A stretch of 7,905 bases of DNA from CBDVBD01 sp965372135 (GTDB taxonomy: Bacteria; Electryoneota; RPQS01; CBDVBD01). The notes under the pieces are model-generated. The model did not search any database. It worked only from the letters and a program-made list of their open reading frames with translations, and was not told the origin of the DNA. The position numbers and the translations under genes are program-made. Positions 1-6,720 of this stretch are shown here, piece after piece. Numbering within the stretch: the stretch's first letter is position 1; each line of letters begins with the position of its first letter. The stretch lies in NCBI GenBank assembly GCA_965372135.1, contig CBDVBD010000151.1:1-7905 (forward strand), read 5' to 3'.

Positions 1-1340
1 TCATCAACGTCCCCGGGGATTACTCAACAATTCAAGCAGGGATTAATGCCAGCACAGAAGGGGATACTGTGCTGGTGCAGCCGGGGACGTATGTGGAAAA
101 TATTGTGTGGACGGCGGTGAACGGGATAAAACTGTTTAGCGCTGGAGATTCCAGTAATACCATTATCAACGGTTCACAATCTGGCAGCGTCATCAGATTT
201 GGGGGCAACGGTAACTTTGACTCTACCACAGTTCTAAGGGGATTTAGAATTACTAATGGCGATGGTTATCCATCTGGTGGTGGCATTAATATGTATCAAT
301 CATCACCAATCATTGAAGAATGTATGGTCAGTGGAAACAAAGCTTTTGGCGGCGGTGGGATTAGCTGCACTTACGGAAGACCTATCATTAGATCGTGTAC
401 TATCTATCAGAATGAGGGTACGACTCTTGCGGGCGGGATTTTCTGTTCGCAATCAGGTCTGATCATCGATAGCTGTATCATCATTGAGAATCAGGGGGGC
501 GGGATTCACTTCGCAGGCGGTCACCCTACGATCAAAAACTCCACCGTCAGTGGAAATTTTACTATTTTTTGGGGCTGCGGGATTTCATGCCATGAAACAA
601 ATCTGACAATCGAAAACTGCACCGTCATTGAGAATCAGGGAGTTATTGGGGGTGGGATTGTCTGCTCTTCATCTGCTCTTACTATGAGGGGGGTACTGGT
701 TGAAGGTAATACCAGTAGATACTTTGGTGGCGGGATTACTTGCCACAATTCAAGCCCTTCAATCGAACATTGCACCATTGTTGGCAACACCGGGGATGAA
801 GGGGATGGAATCTATGTCACTGATCACTCCTTGCCCATTATTTCGTACAGCAACATTTACCAGAACGGCATGGGTGTTTACAATGATGATACTACGCAAG
901 TGCTTAACTGTCCCAATAATTGGTGGGGGGATGTTAGCGGTCCTTATCATCCCACTCTGAATCCAGGGGGGCTGGGGGATTCGGTGAACGCCGATGTCAA
1001 TCCTTTGCCATTTTTGACAGAGCCGGATACGATAGCGCCACCAACTGCGGTTCCGAATCAGGATCTTGTTGTACCGGAAGGATTCACCTTGTCTCAGAAT
1101 TATCCGAATCCGTTTAATACAGCCACGGTGCTAATGTACAGCATTCCGCAACCGGGGCGGACGACGTTGACCATTTGGAACATATTGGGGCGAAAAGTAG
1201 TCACATTATATAGAGGAATGCAAGTAGCGGGCACACACAAACTCACCTGGAACGCAACTGAGGTTTCATCGGGCATCTACTTCGCACATCTGCAATCGGG
1301 CAACCATACTAAAACAATTAAAATGGTTCTGCTGAAGTAA
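1..1340 (+). CDS. Secreted right-handed beta-helix protein with T9SS type A sorting domain (5' partial)
   Basis: The frame is open to the window edge. The first full codon is at base 3 and reads INVPGDYSTIQAGI, the usual opening of a mature pectate-lyase-like beta-helix, so the GTG at 69 is not the start and probably only a signal peptide and a few residues are missing. Counting visible residues from base 3, about 1-300 form repeated rungs of roughly 20-30 residues, each with a Gly-rich turn (GGGI, GGI, CGI) followed by a hydrophobic strand and motifs such as 'ENC/SC..I..N'. NWWGDVSGP at about 306-313 is a typical end-cap segment. Residues about 361-445 form the T9SS type A sorting domain (FTLSQNYPNPFN, then LTIWNILGRKV, then SSGIYFAHL, ending KTIKMVLLK). 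By family knowledge such proteins cross the outer membrane and are released or anchored at the surface. The beta-helix fold suggests polysaccharide binding or cleavage, but no catalytic residues can be assigned. It is the first of four tandem cargo genes. The fold and export route are fairly certain; the function is unknown. Confidence 0.88.
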   Translation, partial: INVPGDYSTIQAGINASTEGDTVLVQPGTYVENIVWTAVNGIKLFSAGDSSNTIINGSQSGSVIRFGGNGNFDSTTVLRGFRITNGDGYPSGGGINMYQSSPIIEECMVSGNKAFGGGGISCTYGRPIIRSCTIYQNEGTTLAGGIFCSQSGLIIDSCIIIENQGGGIHFAGGHPTIKNSTVSGNFTIFWGCGISCHETNLTIENCTVIENQGVIGGGIVCSSSALTMRGVLVEGNTSRYFGGGITCHNSSPSIEHCTIVGNTGDEGDGIYVTDHSLPIISYSNIYQNGMGVYNDDTTQVLNCPNNWWGDVSGPYHPTLNPGGLGDSVNADVNPLPFLTEPDTIAPPTAVPNQDLVVPEGFTLSQNYPNPFNTATVLMYSIPQPGRTTLTIWNILGRKVVTLYRGMQVAGTHKLTWNATEVSSGIYFAHLQSGNHTKTIKMVLLK

Positions 1341-1363
1341 GAACTAAAACTCTGGGATGGTTT

Positions 1364-2647
1364 ATGCGACGACTATTGAACTTTACATGGTCATTGAACT
1401 GTCGGATCATATTACTAGTTCTACTTTGGATTCTGATCCCAAATTTAGGTTTCAGTGATCTGAATGAATGGAGTTTGCTGGGGCCGGAAAATGAAATGAT
1501 TAGAACACTTTGCATTCTTAGAGATCACCCTGAGATCATGGTCGCAGGGGCATGGTGGTATGGTGGAATCTTCAGGAGTACGGATGGCGGAGCCAGTTGG
1601 GATACGGTGGAGTGGCAAGGGGAGTGGGTATGGAAGATAATCCAAGCCCCAGGGGAAAGTCAGACTTTATATGCTGCAACGGACGACGGTCTTTACAGGT
1701 CTTACAACTTGGGAGCGACTTGGAACTTAGTAACGAGGTTCGGGCTTTACCCATGGAATTATGGATTCTCCGTTGCGGTAGATCCCCGTGATAGCCTGCA
1801 TATTCTGTGGGGAACTGGGGGTCCAGAGGGAGGGTATTTATCTGCCAGTCACGATGGTGGTAGTAGCTGGGATGCGATTCTGTATGACACCATCGGAGGG
1901 ATATCTTTCCATCCCCGTCATCCGGAAAGATGCTACCAATGGAACTTAACCTTGTGCCGACAGAGTTTAGATTCCGGGAACTCCTGGGACATCTGGCTAT
2001 ATCCTGAATTTGGTCCATTTTTTGATATTTTACCTTCACATGTCGGTAATCGAATTTGGATTTCCAGCGATAGTTTGAAGTGGACCGATAATTTTGGGGT
2101 GTCATGGTCAAGCGCTGGAGTGAGCGGATCGGGCAACCTTAACAATATCGTGGAAGGAGTTCCGGGGGATTCCGACATAGCGGTGGGAGCAATGGTGGGT
2201 GTGTACCTGATCCGGAATCCTTTGGGTGAATGGGAATTGTTGAACAACGGTGCTCCGGAGTTGGAGTGTTGGTTGTTGGGCGGGCGTTCGGATCCACCTA
2301 CCTTTTTCGCGAGTTTCGTCTGGATCGGTGGGATATGGAGCTATACCATCCCGCAAGCAGCTATGCAAGATCCGGCGCTCTCCATAACGCTAAACTGCAG
2401 TGTCTTCCCCAATCCATTCGTCAACCGTCTGCAGCTTTCGGCGCCTCCGGGCAAATGGGATTTATCGATGTTTAACATTCTGGGTCAGCGGGTCATGCGC
2501 TGTCAATTAAATACTTCCCAGAACCATTTTGTTGCGACTCCTCATTTGAGACATCTTAGCTCAGGAACTTATTTCATTGTCATAGAACCGCAGTTACAAA
2601 AATCAAGAGGAATGAAACAAGTGTTTGTTGTTCAAAAGTGTAAGTAG
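1364..2647 (+). CDS. Secreted Asp-box (BNR/sortilin-like) propeller protein with T9SS sorting domain
   Basis: The predicted protein has 427 residues. Residues 1-31 look like a signal peptide (MRRLLNF, then a hydrophobic core IILLVLLWILI, with likely cleavage near GFS). Five Asp-box motifs of the S/T-x-D/N-x-G-x-S/T-W type lie at residues 72-79 (STDGGASW), 113-120, 162-169, 201-208 and 241-248. Their spacing is about 30-50 residues, as in beta-propellers of the BNR/sialidase/Vps10 type. Residues about 341-427 form a sorting domain (VFPNPF, SMFNILGQRV, LSSGTYFIV), so the protein should be exported by the T9SS. Asp boxes mark the fold only; the Arg triad and other active-site residues of sialidases are not evident, so no enzyme activity is assigned. 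The gene starts 23 bp after the beta-helix gene. The start at 1364 precedes the signal peptide, but its Shine-Dalgarno is weak (GGGATGG near 1354-1360), suggesting translation partly coupled to the upstream gene. Confidence 0.87.
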   Translation: MRRLLNFTWSLNCRIILLVLLWILIPNLGFSDLNEWSLLGPENEMIRTLCILRDHPEIMVAGAWWYGGIFRSTDGGASWDTVEWQGEWVWKIIQAPGESQTLYAATDDGLYRSYNLGATWNLVTRFGLYPWNYGFSVAVDPRDSLHILWGTGGPEGGYLSASHDGGSSWDAILYDTIGGISFHPRHPERCYQWNLTLCRQSLDSGNSWDIWLYPEFGPFFDILPSHVGNRIWISSDSLKWTDNFGVSWSSAGVSGSGNLNNIVEGVPGDSDIAVGAMVGVYLIRNPLGEWELLNNGAPELECWLLGGRSDPPTFFASFVWIGGIWSYTIPQAAMQDPALSITLNCSVFPNPFVNRLQLSAPPGKWDLSMFNILGQRVMRCQLNTSQNHFVATPHLRHLSSGTYFIVIEPQLQKSRGMKQVFVVQKCK

Positions 2648-2653
2648 AGGAGG
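2648..2653 (+). promoter_or_regulatory. Strong ribosome binding site AGGAGG deciding the start at 2661
   Basis: AGGAGG lies immediately after the stop codon of the preceding gene (TAG at 2645-2647) and 7 bases before ATG 2661. It excludes the in-frame TTG at 2625 as start, and the tight packing suggests translational coupling between the two genes. Confidence 0.85.
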
Positions 2654-2660
2654 ATTAACC

Positions 2661-4103
2661 ATGAGCTATCGAATTTGTTGCTTAACCATCGCTGCACTCC
2701 TGCTCCTGGTACAACTTGCAGCCTGCCAGTGGGAAAACGCCCAGTTAGACACCATAACGAACAACCAAGTGGATGACCATTACACCGACCATTCGTTTGT
2801 CATGAGTCCCGACGGCACTATCCACGCCACCTGGTTCGGTGATGACAACGGCGGATTCACCATTTACAAGTACCGTGCTCCCGGACAAGATTGGTCCCCC
2901 GAAGAATTTGTCATGCTGGGCACCGAGGATCAGGGACGCGCTACTTTGCCTAAAGATGTCCGTCCCGATTCTGCCTGGATGGTGGGGAAATATGGTGTGT
3001 CGATCAATTTTTATCAACGTCAGTTCGGGGGAGGATGGATTTATGAAACGGTCAATCCGTTCGAAGTGATGGCTGCCAGTGAGGACATGACAGCCGTGGT
3101 GGATTTTCAAGGCAGATGGCATGCTGCATTTGTGGGTGAATATTTGGGGGCGTATGATATTTATTACGGCTTGTACAACGGTCAGACCTGGGATTGGCAG
3201 GGATTGATGGCGCCGTTGGGAGATTTCGGCTCCGGCGCCGCACCGGACATGGTGGTGGATGATATGGGTATTGCTCATATTTTTTATCGCGGTATGGCTT
3301 GGAATTACGCAACATACCACCATTGGAACGATGATTTAGGTGGCACTAACTGGCAGTGGGAACCGGTGACGAACCCCAATGTGGACAACTACACCGCCAA
3401 AGCCATCTGGTCGCCAACCCATGGATTGTGTGTCGCGGTATCCGGCAATGAAGGTTTCGGTTTTCCCGGACACATTTACTATCACCGGCAGCCGCTGCCG
3501 AGTTCCACATGGCTACCTGCGGAACTGGTCACCGGAACTCACAGTGCCGCCAAAGGACAATTGGCACTGGATTCCAACGGTCGTCCGATGATCGTCTGGA
3601 TGGAAACCAGCGGGAATTTCTACACCGGAAATATCTATTACGCCATCAGAAGCACACAGTGGGATAATTATGCGCTGTTCCAGAACAACATCAGCTATTA
3701 CCCTCAGGTGCTGATGGACTCGCAGGATAATGGCTACTTACTTTTCAGCACTGATATCAGCCTTGAGGATGATGAAATTTACTTCTATGGACCGGAACCG
3801 CAGTCAAATGTACCATTGGTAAAATCAACACTTTTACCTGAAACGGCAATTTTGCATCCGGTTTATCCCAATCCAGCAAATGCTAGTTTTAATATTTCCT
3901 ATGATTTAAATTCGGTGCAAGAGGTGCAATTAAATTTGTATGACGTTCTGGGACAAGTGGTTTGGGATTGCTATCCAGGATTTCAAGCCATCGGCAGCTA
4001 TAACATCAATATTACCGATGACCAGATACCCAGCGGCACCTATTTCCTGGAATTGAACACCGGTAATTCTGCCGTAGTAAAGACCATTACCATCATCAAG
4101 TAA
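2661..4103 (+). CDS. Secreted seven-repeat propeller-like protein with T9SS sorting domain
   Basis: The start is set at ATG 2661 (480 residues), because AGGAGG at 2648-2653 sits 7 bases upstream and a signal peptide begins there; the TTG 12 codons earlier lacks both. Residues 1-22 (MSYRICC, hydrophobic core, QLAAC) are a signal sequence that also fits a lipobox with Cys22. Seven imperfect repeats follow at about 46-84, 97-131, 144-183, 196-236, 247-290, 300-340 and 349-377. Their pattern is a hydrophobic strand, D-x-x-G, often H/I-x-x-W/F-x-G, then IYY and a Trp (for example SPDGTIHATWFG, VDFQGRWHAAFVGE, DSNGRPMIVWMETSG). This suggests a seven-bladed propeller (inference). Residues about 392-480 are a T9SS sorting domain (VYPNPANASF, LYDVLGQVVW, IPSGTYFLEL). 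Only 13 bp separate it from the preceding gene, so co-translation is likely. Its 3' end is part of a near-identical repeat shared with the next gene. Ligand or activity is unknown. Confidence 0.88.
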   Translation: MSYRICCLTIAALLLLVQLAACQWENAQLDTITNNQVDDHYTDHSFVMSPDGTIHATWFGDDNGGFTIYKYRAPGQDWSPEEFVMLGTEDQGRATLPKDVRPDSAWMVGKYGVSINFYQRQFGGGWIYETVNPFEVMAASEDMTAVVDFQGRWHAAFVGEYLGAYDIYYGLYNGQTWDWQGLMAPLGDFGSGAAPDMVVDDMGIAHIFYRGMAWNYATYHHWNDDLGGTNWQWEPVTNPNVDNYTAKAIWSPTHGLCVAVSGNEGFGFPGHIYYHRQPLPSSTWLPAELVTGTHSAAKGQLALDSNGRPMIVWMETSGNFYTGNIYYAIRSTQWDNYALFQNNISYYPQVLMDSQDNGYLLFSTDISLEDDEIYFYGPEPQSNVPLVKSTLLPETAILHPVYPNPANASFNISYDLNSVQEVQLNLYDVLGQVVWDCYPGFQAIGSYNINITDDQIPSGTYFLELNTGNSAVVKTITIIK

Positions 4104-4139
4104 TACAATTGTCGGGTTTCTGCTCCCGCTCAGGCGGGA
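4029..4139 (+). repeat. 111-bp direct repeat, copy 1 (sorting-domain end plus 3' tail)
   Basis: This copy covers the last 24 codons and stop of the gene at 2661-4103 and 36 downstream bases. Against the copy at 5311-5421 I count 6 mismatches: 4 in the 75 coding bases and 2 in the 36 non-coding bases, with no indels. Just upstream, the two genes' sorting domains are clearly similar in protein but much less alike in DNA. The sharp boundary and the conserved non-coding part point to recent duplication or gene conversion rather than protein constraint alone. Confidence 0.92.
4124..4139 (+). repeat. GC-rich hairpin TCCCGC-TCAG-GCGGGA between genes 3 and 4
   Basis: A perfect 6-bp stem with a TCAG loop lies 20 bases after the stop codon at 4101-4103. 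No T-run follows (the next bases are TTGGAACC), so it is a poor intrinsic terminator. It might stabilise the upstream mRNA end or attenuate transcription into the next gene. It is the right end of repeat copy 1. Confidence 0.6.
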
Positions 4140-4172
4140 TTGGAACCCAACCTCCACGTATCATCAATCAAC

Positions 4173-4179
4173 AGGAGGG
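4173..4179 (+). promoter_or_regulatory. Ribosome binding site AGGAGGG for the gene at 4183
   Basis: A purine-rich AGGAGGG ends 3 bases before ATG 4183, so the AGGAGG core is at a slightly short but workable spacing. It supports this start, which also begins a clear signal peptide. Confidence 0.8.
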
Positions 4180-4182
4180 AAA

Positions 4183-5385
4183 ATGAGAACATGGATAGCT
4201 GTTTTCTCATTATTCATATTGGTAGTAACTTCTGGCTTAGCAGGCATGATAGTCTGCGACAATCAACCAAGGCAAATCTATTTAGTTGCAGTTCATCCAA
4301 CTTTAGTTGGATTCGCAGGATTTTACTATAGTGAAGATTCCGGTGAAAATATTGAATTACGCGATTCGACCGGTGATCCAAATGATTACAGTTTCGGAGG
4401 GATATTAGCCGATGAGGCAGACAATGTATTGTATCGTGGCGATGGAACTATCTATATTGACCCAAGATTTTATGTCTCTTGGGACGGTGGATTCCATTGG
4501 GATCTAATAGATACTACTAGAACCGGGGCTATGGCGTCAGGGGTAATCTCGGGAGAGCTCTACAGAAGGATGTGGTTGTCTGACAGTTTGGAGAGAAGCA
4601 ACGACTATGGTGTCAGCTACAATCCATGTACCTGCCTGGGCGGACCAGATTCATTGGGACCCCATTCCGCGGCACTGGGCATTGATTCTGGTGAGGTCTA
4701 TGTTTTGGGAGATCAAGGGAAATTATATTACAGCCAAGACTATGCCGAGAGCTTCAGTTTCTTAGTTGATCTTAACCAAGCCTATGGAATACACTCACTT
4801 TCCTACCTATTTAATGGTCAGTTGCCTGGCGAAGTCTTTGTTTTTGAATATCAATATGGACCTATGTATCCGAAAATCTGGCGTGCGACCGGGTATGGCG
4901 CCACCGTGGAGATGATCGCAATCTTTAATGAGCTTCCATGGTGGTATTGTAGTTTAACAACAAGCCACGTGCCTGGAGAATTATATCTTCTCGCACAACT
5001 CCCAGAAATGGTTCCTGGCGGGACCATACACATTTATCACACTACAGATTATTTCCAGACCTATACTATGTATGAACATGTCGTTGAATGGGAAGGCGTA
5101 AATGACCCGCTCAGTATTGTGCCATCCAACATTGATCTGCATGTCTTTCCCAATCCGGCAAATGCCGCTTTCGGTATTTCGTATCAATTACCGTCGGTTC
5201 AACAGGTTAATTTTAAATTGTACAACACGTTGGGACATCAAGTGTGGCAACATGAAGCCGGCATCCAATCGCCGGGCAGCCATCTTTGGCATTACCACAA
5301 CGAGCAGCTTCCCAGCGGCGCTTATTTCCTGGAATTGAACACTGGTAATTCTACCGTAGTAAAGACCATTACCATCATCAAGTAA
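4183..5385 (+). CDS. Secreted degenerate Asp-box protein with T9SS sorting domain
   Basis: The protein has 400 residues starting at ATG 4183, preceded by AGGAGGG at 4173-4179. Residues 1-20 are a signal peptide (MRTW, hydrophobic core, cleavage likely at SGLA). The body resembles an Asp-box propeller with decayed motifs: SEDSGENI at 50-57, SWDGGFHW at 99-106, SNDYGVSY at 139-146, SQDYAESF at 184-191 and TTDYFQTY at 287-294. Some have lost the Gly or replaced the final Trp by an aromatic residue. Residues about 311-400 are a T9SS sorting domain (VFPNPANAAF, LYNTLGHQVW, LPSGAYFLEL, ending KTITIIK) almost identical over its last 25 residues to that of the previous gene. The scaffold is closer to the Asp-box protein at 1364-2647, while the tail matches the gene at 2661-4103, so the tail has probably been exchanged or duplicated separately. 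No catalytic residues are recognised. The 79-bp gap upstream contains a hairpin but no T-run, so transcription may read through from upstream. Confidence 0.86.
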   Translation: MRTWIAVFSLFILVVTSGLAGMIVCDNQPRQIYLVAVHPTLVGFAGFYYSEDSGENIELRDSTGDPNDYSFGGILADEADNVLYRGDGTIYIDPRFYVSWDGGFHWDLIDTTRTGAMASGVISGELYRRMWLSDSLERSNDYGVSYNPCTCLGGPDSLGPHSAALGIDSGEVYVLGDQGKLYYSQDYAESFSFLVDLNQAYGIHSLSYLFNGQLPGEVFVFEYQYGPMYPKIWRATGYGATVEMIAIFNELPWWYCSLTTSHVPGELYLLAQLPEMVPGGTIHIYHTTDYFQTYTMYEHVVEWEGVNDPLSIVPSNIDLHVFPNPANAAFGISYQLPSVQQVNFKLYNTLGHQVWQHEAGIQSPGSHLWHYHNEQLPSGAYFLELNTGNSTVVKTITIIK

Positions 5386-5421
5386 TACAATTGTCTGGTT
5401 TCTGCTCCCGATCAGGCGGGA
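5311..5421 (+). repeat. 111-bp direct repeat, copy 2 (sorting-domain end plus 3' tail)
   Basis: This second copy is at an offset of 1282 bases. It covers the 3' end of the gene at 4183-5385 and runs into the convergent PLP enzyme gene, whose stop codon and last two and a half codons are in its right edge. After the repeat, copy 2 continues into an A/T-run (terminator), whereas copy 1 continues into unrelated sequence. Confidence 0.92.
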
Positions 5422-5430
5422 ATTTTTTTT
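5406..5430 (+). terminator. Intrinsic terminator of the surface-protein gene cluster
   Basis: The stem TCCCG (5406-5410) / CGGGA (5417-5421), with a six-base loop, is followed after one A by eight Ts (5423-5430). It lies 20 bases after the stop codon of the gene at 4183-5385 and should end plus-strand transcription of the cluster. Relative to copy 1 at 4124-4139, the innermost base pair of the stem is lost (C to A) and a T-run is present. The T-run encodes two Lys and part of an Ile codon of the convergent PLP enzyme on the other strand. No matching T-run exists in the minus direction. Confidence 0.75.
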
Positions 5431-6617
5431 AAGGCTTGATTCAGGTCGGCTATCAAGTCATCGATGTGTTCGCAGCCCACGGACAGTCGCACCAAGTCAT
5501 CGGTGACGCCGGTTTCCAGGCGTTCTTCCAGGGGAACGGTGGCATGGGTCATGGAGGCGGGATGTTGAATCAGGGTATCGATACCTCCGAGTGACACCGC
5601 CAGTATCGCCAGCTTAACTTTGTTCATCAGCACTTTGCCCCCTTCCAGTCCCCCTTTGACGCCGAAACTGATTAGCGCACCGGGACCGTCCTGCTGTTTC
5701 TGAGCCAGTTCGTACTGGGGATGTGATGGCAATCCGGGATATTTCACCCATTCCACTTTGGGATGCTTTTCCAGGAATTCGGCTATCGCCATGGCGTTTT
5801 CCTGGGCGCGGGCTATCCGTAAGGGCAAGGTCTTTATTCCCCGCAGTACCAGCCAGGCTTGATGGGGATCGATGGTACCTCCGAATCGCCATAAAACAGG
5901 TTGTATCCGTTCGAAGTGAGTTGGATTGCTGGTAACAATAATACCCGCCACTACATCAGTATGCCCGTTCAGGAACTTGGTCATGCTGTGCACCACCACA
6001 TCGGCGCCGAATTCAAACGGTCGCTGCAGAATCGGGCTCATAAAGGTGTTGTCCACCACTACCACGGCACCGTTTTCATCACCGATATCCACCGCACCTT
6101 TGATATCGGCAATCGCCATGGTGGGATTGGCAGGGGTCTCAAGATAAATCATTTTAGTATTGGGACGGATGGCGGCTCGAATATTATCTAAATTCGTGGT
6201 GTCCACATAGGAATACTCAATCCCGAACCGGGAGAAATCTTTTTCTACTACTACCCGGGATGGTCCGTATACCGCATCGGTGGAAATCATGTGATCGCCA
6301 GATTTGAGGAAAGTGGCGTACACGGTGGAAATCGCCGCCATTCCGGAGGCAGTCGCCAAGGCTCGGTATCCACCTTCCAAGGCGGTGACATTGTCTTCCA
6401 ACGCTTTGGTGGTGGGATTGCCCATCCGGCTGTAGATATAGCCATGCCGCTTTCCGCTGAACAGTTCGGCTCCTTCATTCACATTGTGAAATGCAAAGGT
6501 GGAGGTCTGGAAAATCGGCATAGCCACCGATCCGTGTTCCGCTTCCAATGTCTGTCCGGCATGGATGGCTTTGGTATCGATATGATAATCCTGCTTCGAT
6601 TTCACAATATCTCCCAT
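5412..6617 (-). CDS. PLP-dependent Cys/Met metabolism enzyme, methionine gamma-lyase-like
   Basis: The 401-residue protein has the full length and motifs of the Cys/Met metabolism PLP family (cystathionine gamma-synthase/gamma-lyase, methionine gamma-lyase, homoserine sulfhydrylases). Visible active-site residues are Tyr62 and Arg64 (YSR, phosphate contact from the neighbouring subunit), SGM at 91-93, Tyr117 (ring stacking), Asp189 (VVVDN), the Schiff-base Lys214 (HSMTKFLNGH), Ser342 and Arg377 (substrate carboxylate). The C-terminal half (HPQYELAQKQQ, AVSLGG, QHPASMTH, VRLSVG) reads most like Pseudomonas methionine gamma-lyase, and Val341 replaces the Glu usual in cystathionine enzymes. The lyase's signature Cys after YG is Pro119 here, and its Lys-Asp pair near 240 is also absent, so the substrate (methionine, homocysteine, cystathionine or an acylhomoserine) is unsettled. 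The start at 6617 has a good Shine-Dalgarno. The gene converges on the preceding surface-protein gene and ends inside that gene's terminator hairpin. The family is certain, the exact reaction is not. Confidence 0.93.
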   Translation of the reverse strand: MGDIVKSKQDYHIDTKAIHAGQTLEAEHGSVAMPIFQTSTFAFHNVNEGAELFSGKRHGYIYSRMGNPTTKALEDNVTALEGGYRALATASGMAAISTVYATFLKSGDHMISTDAVYGPSRVVVEKDFSRFGIEYSYVDTTNLDNIRAAIRPNTKMIYLETPANPTMAIADIKGAVDIGDENGAVVVVDNTFMSPILQRPFEFGADVVVHSMTKFLNGHTDVVAGIIVTSNPTHFERIQPVLWRFGGTIDPHQAWLVLRGIKTLPLRIARAQENAMAIAEFLEKHPKVEWVKYPGLPSHPQYELAQKQQDGPGALISFGVKGGLEGGKVLMNKVKLAILAVSLGGIDTLIQHPASMTHATVPLEERLETGVTDDLVRLSVGCEHIDDLIADLNQALKKIPA

Positions 6618-6624
6618 GGGAAAT

Positions 6625-6633
6625 GATCACCTT
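6625..6633 (-). promoter_or_regulatory. Ribosome binding site AAGGTGATC for the PLP enzyme
   Basis: Read on the minus strand, AAGGTGATC lies 7 bases before the ATG at 6617. GGTGATC matches the complement of the 16S rRNA 3' tail (GATCACC), an extended Shine-Dalgarno. It fixes the start of the methionine gamma-lyase-like gene. Confidence 0.7.
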
Positions 6634-6665
6634 GGAGTAGTTGATTATTCCTTTTCTTAAAAAAT

Positions 6666-6694
6666 AATTTATCTATAAATCATCATTAAATCAA
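6666..6694 (-). promoter_or_regulatory. Possible promoter for the PLP enzyme gene
   Basis: On the minus strand TTGATT (6689-6694) and TAAATT (6666-6671) are separated by 17 bases, each matching four of six bases of the sigma-70 consensus. The region is AT-rich, so chance matches are likely, and FCB bacteria often use different promoter sequences. This is a weak prediction. Confidence 0.25.
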
Positions 6695-6720
6695 GGGAAA
6701 CCGATTTTTTCTCTATTGGA

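Noticed and set aside
69..71. GTG as start of the beta-helix gene
   Set aside because: The same frame is open to the window edge and encodes conserved beta-helix sequence upstream, so the gene is simply cut by the window.
1572..2111. 179-codon minus-strand open frame
   Set aside because: It is antisense to the Asp-box gene, has low-complexity composition with many Ser, Pro and Arg, no family resemblance, and no supporting start site.
1364..2647. Sialidase assignment from Asp boxes
   Set aside because: Asp boxes occur in many non-enzymatic propellers, and the Arg triad, Tyr and Glu of sialidases cannot be identified.
2625..2660. TTG start 12 codons upstream of the seven-repeat protein
   Set aside because: It overlaps the previous gene, would put charged and polar residues before the signal peptide, and lacks the strong AGGAGG that serves ATG 2661.
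2745..3323. 192-codon minus-strand open frame
   Set aside because: It is antisense to the seven-repeat gene, which has a signal peptide, repeats and sorting domain; the reverse frame has no recognisable feature.
4124..4139. Intrinsic terminator between genes 3 and 4
   Set aside because: The stem is good but no T-run follows, so it was recorded as a hairpin rather than a terminator.
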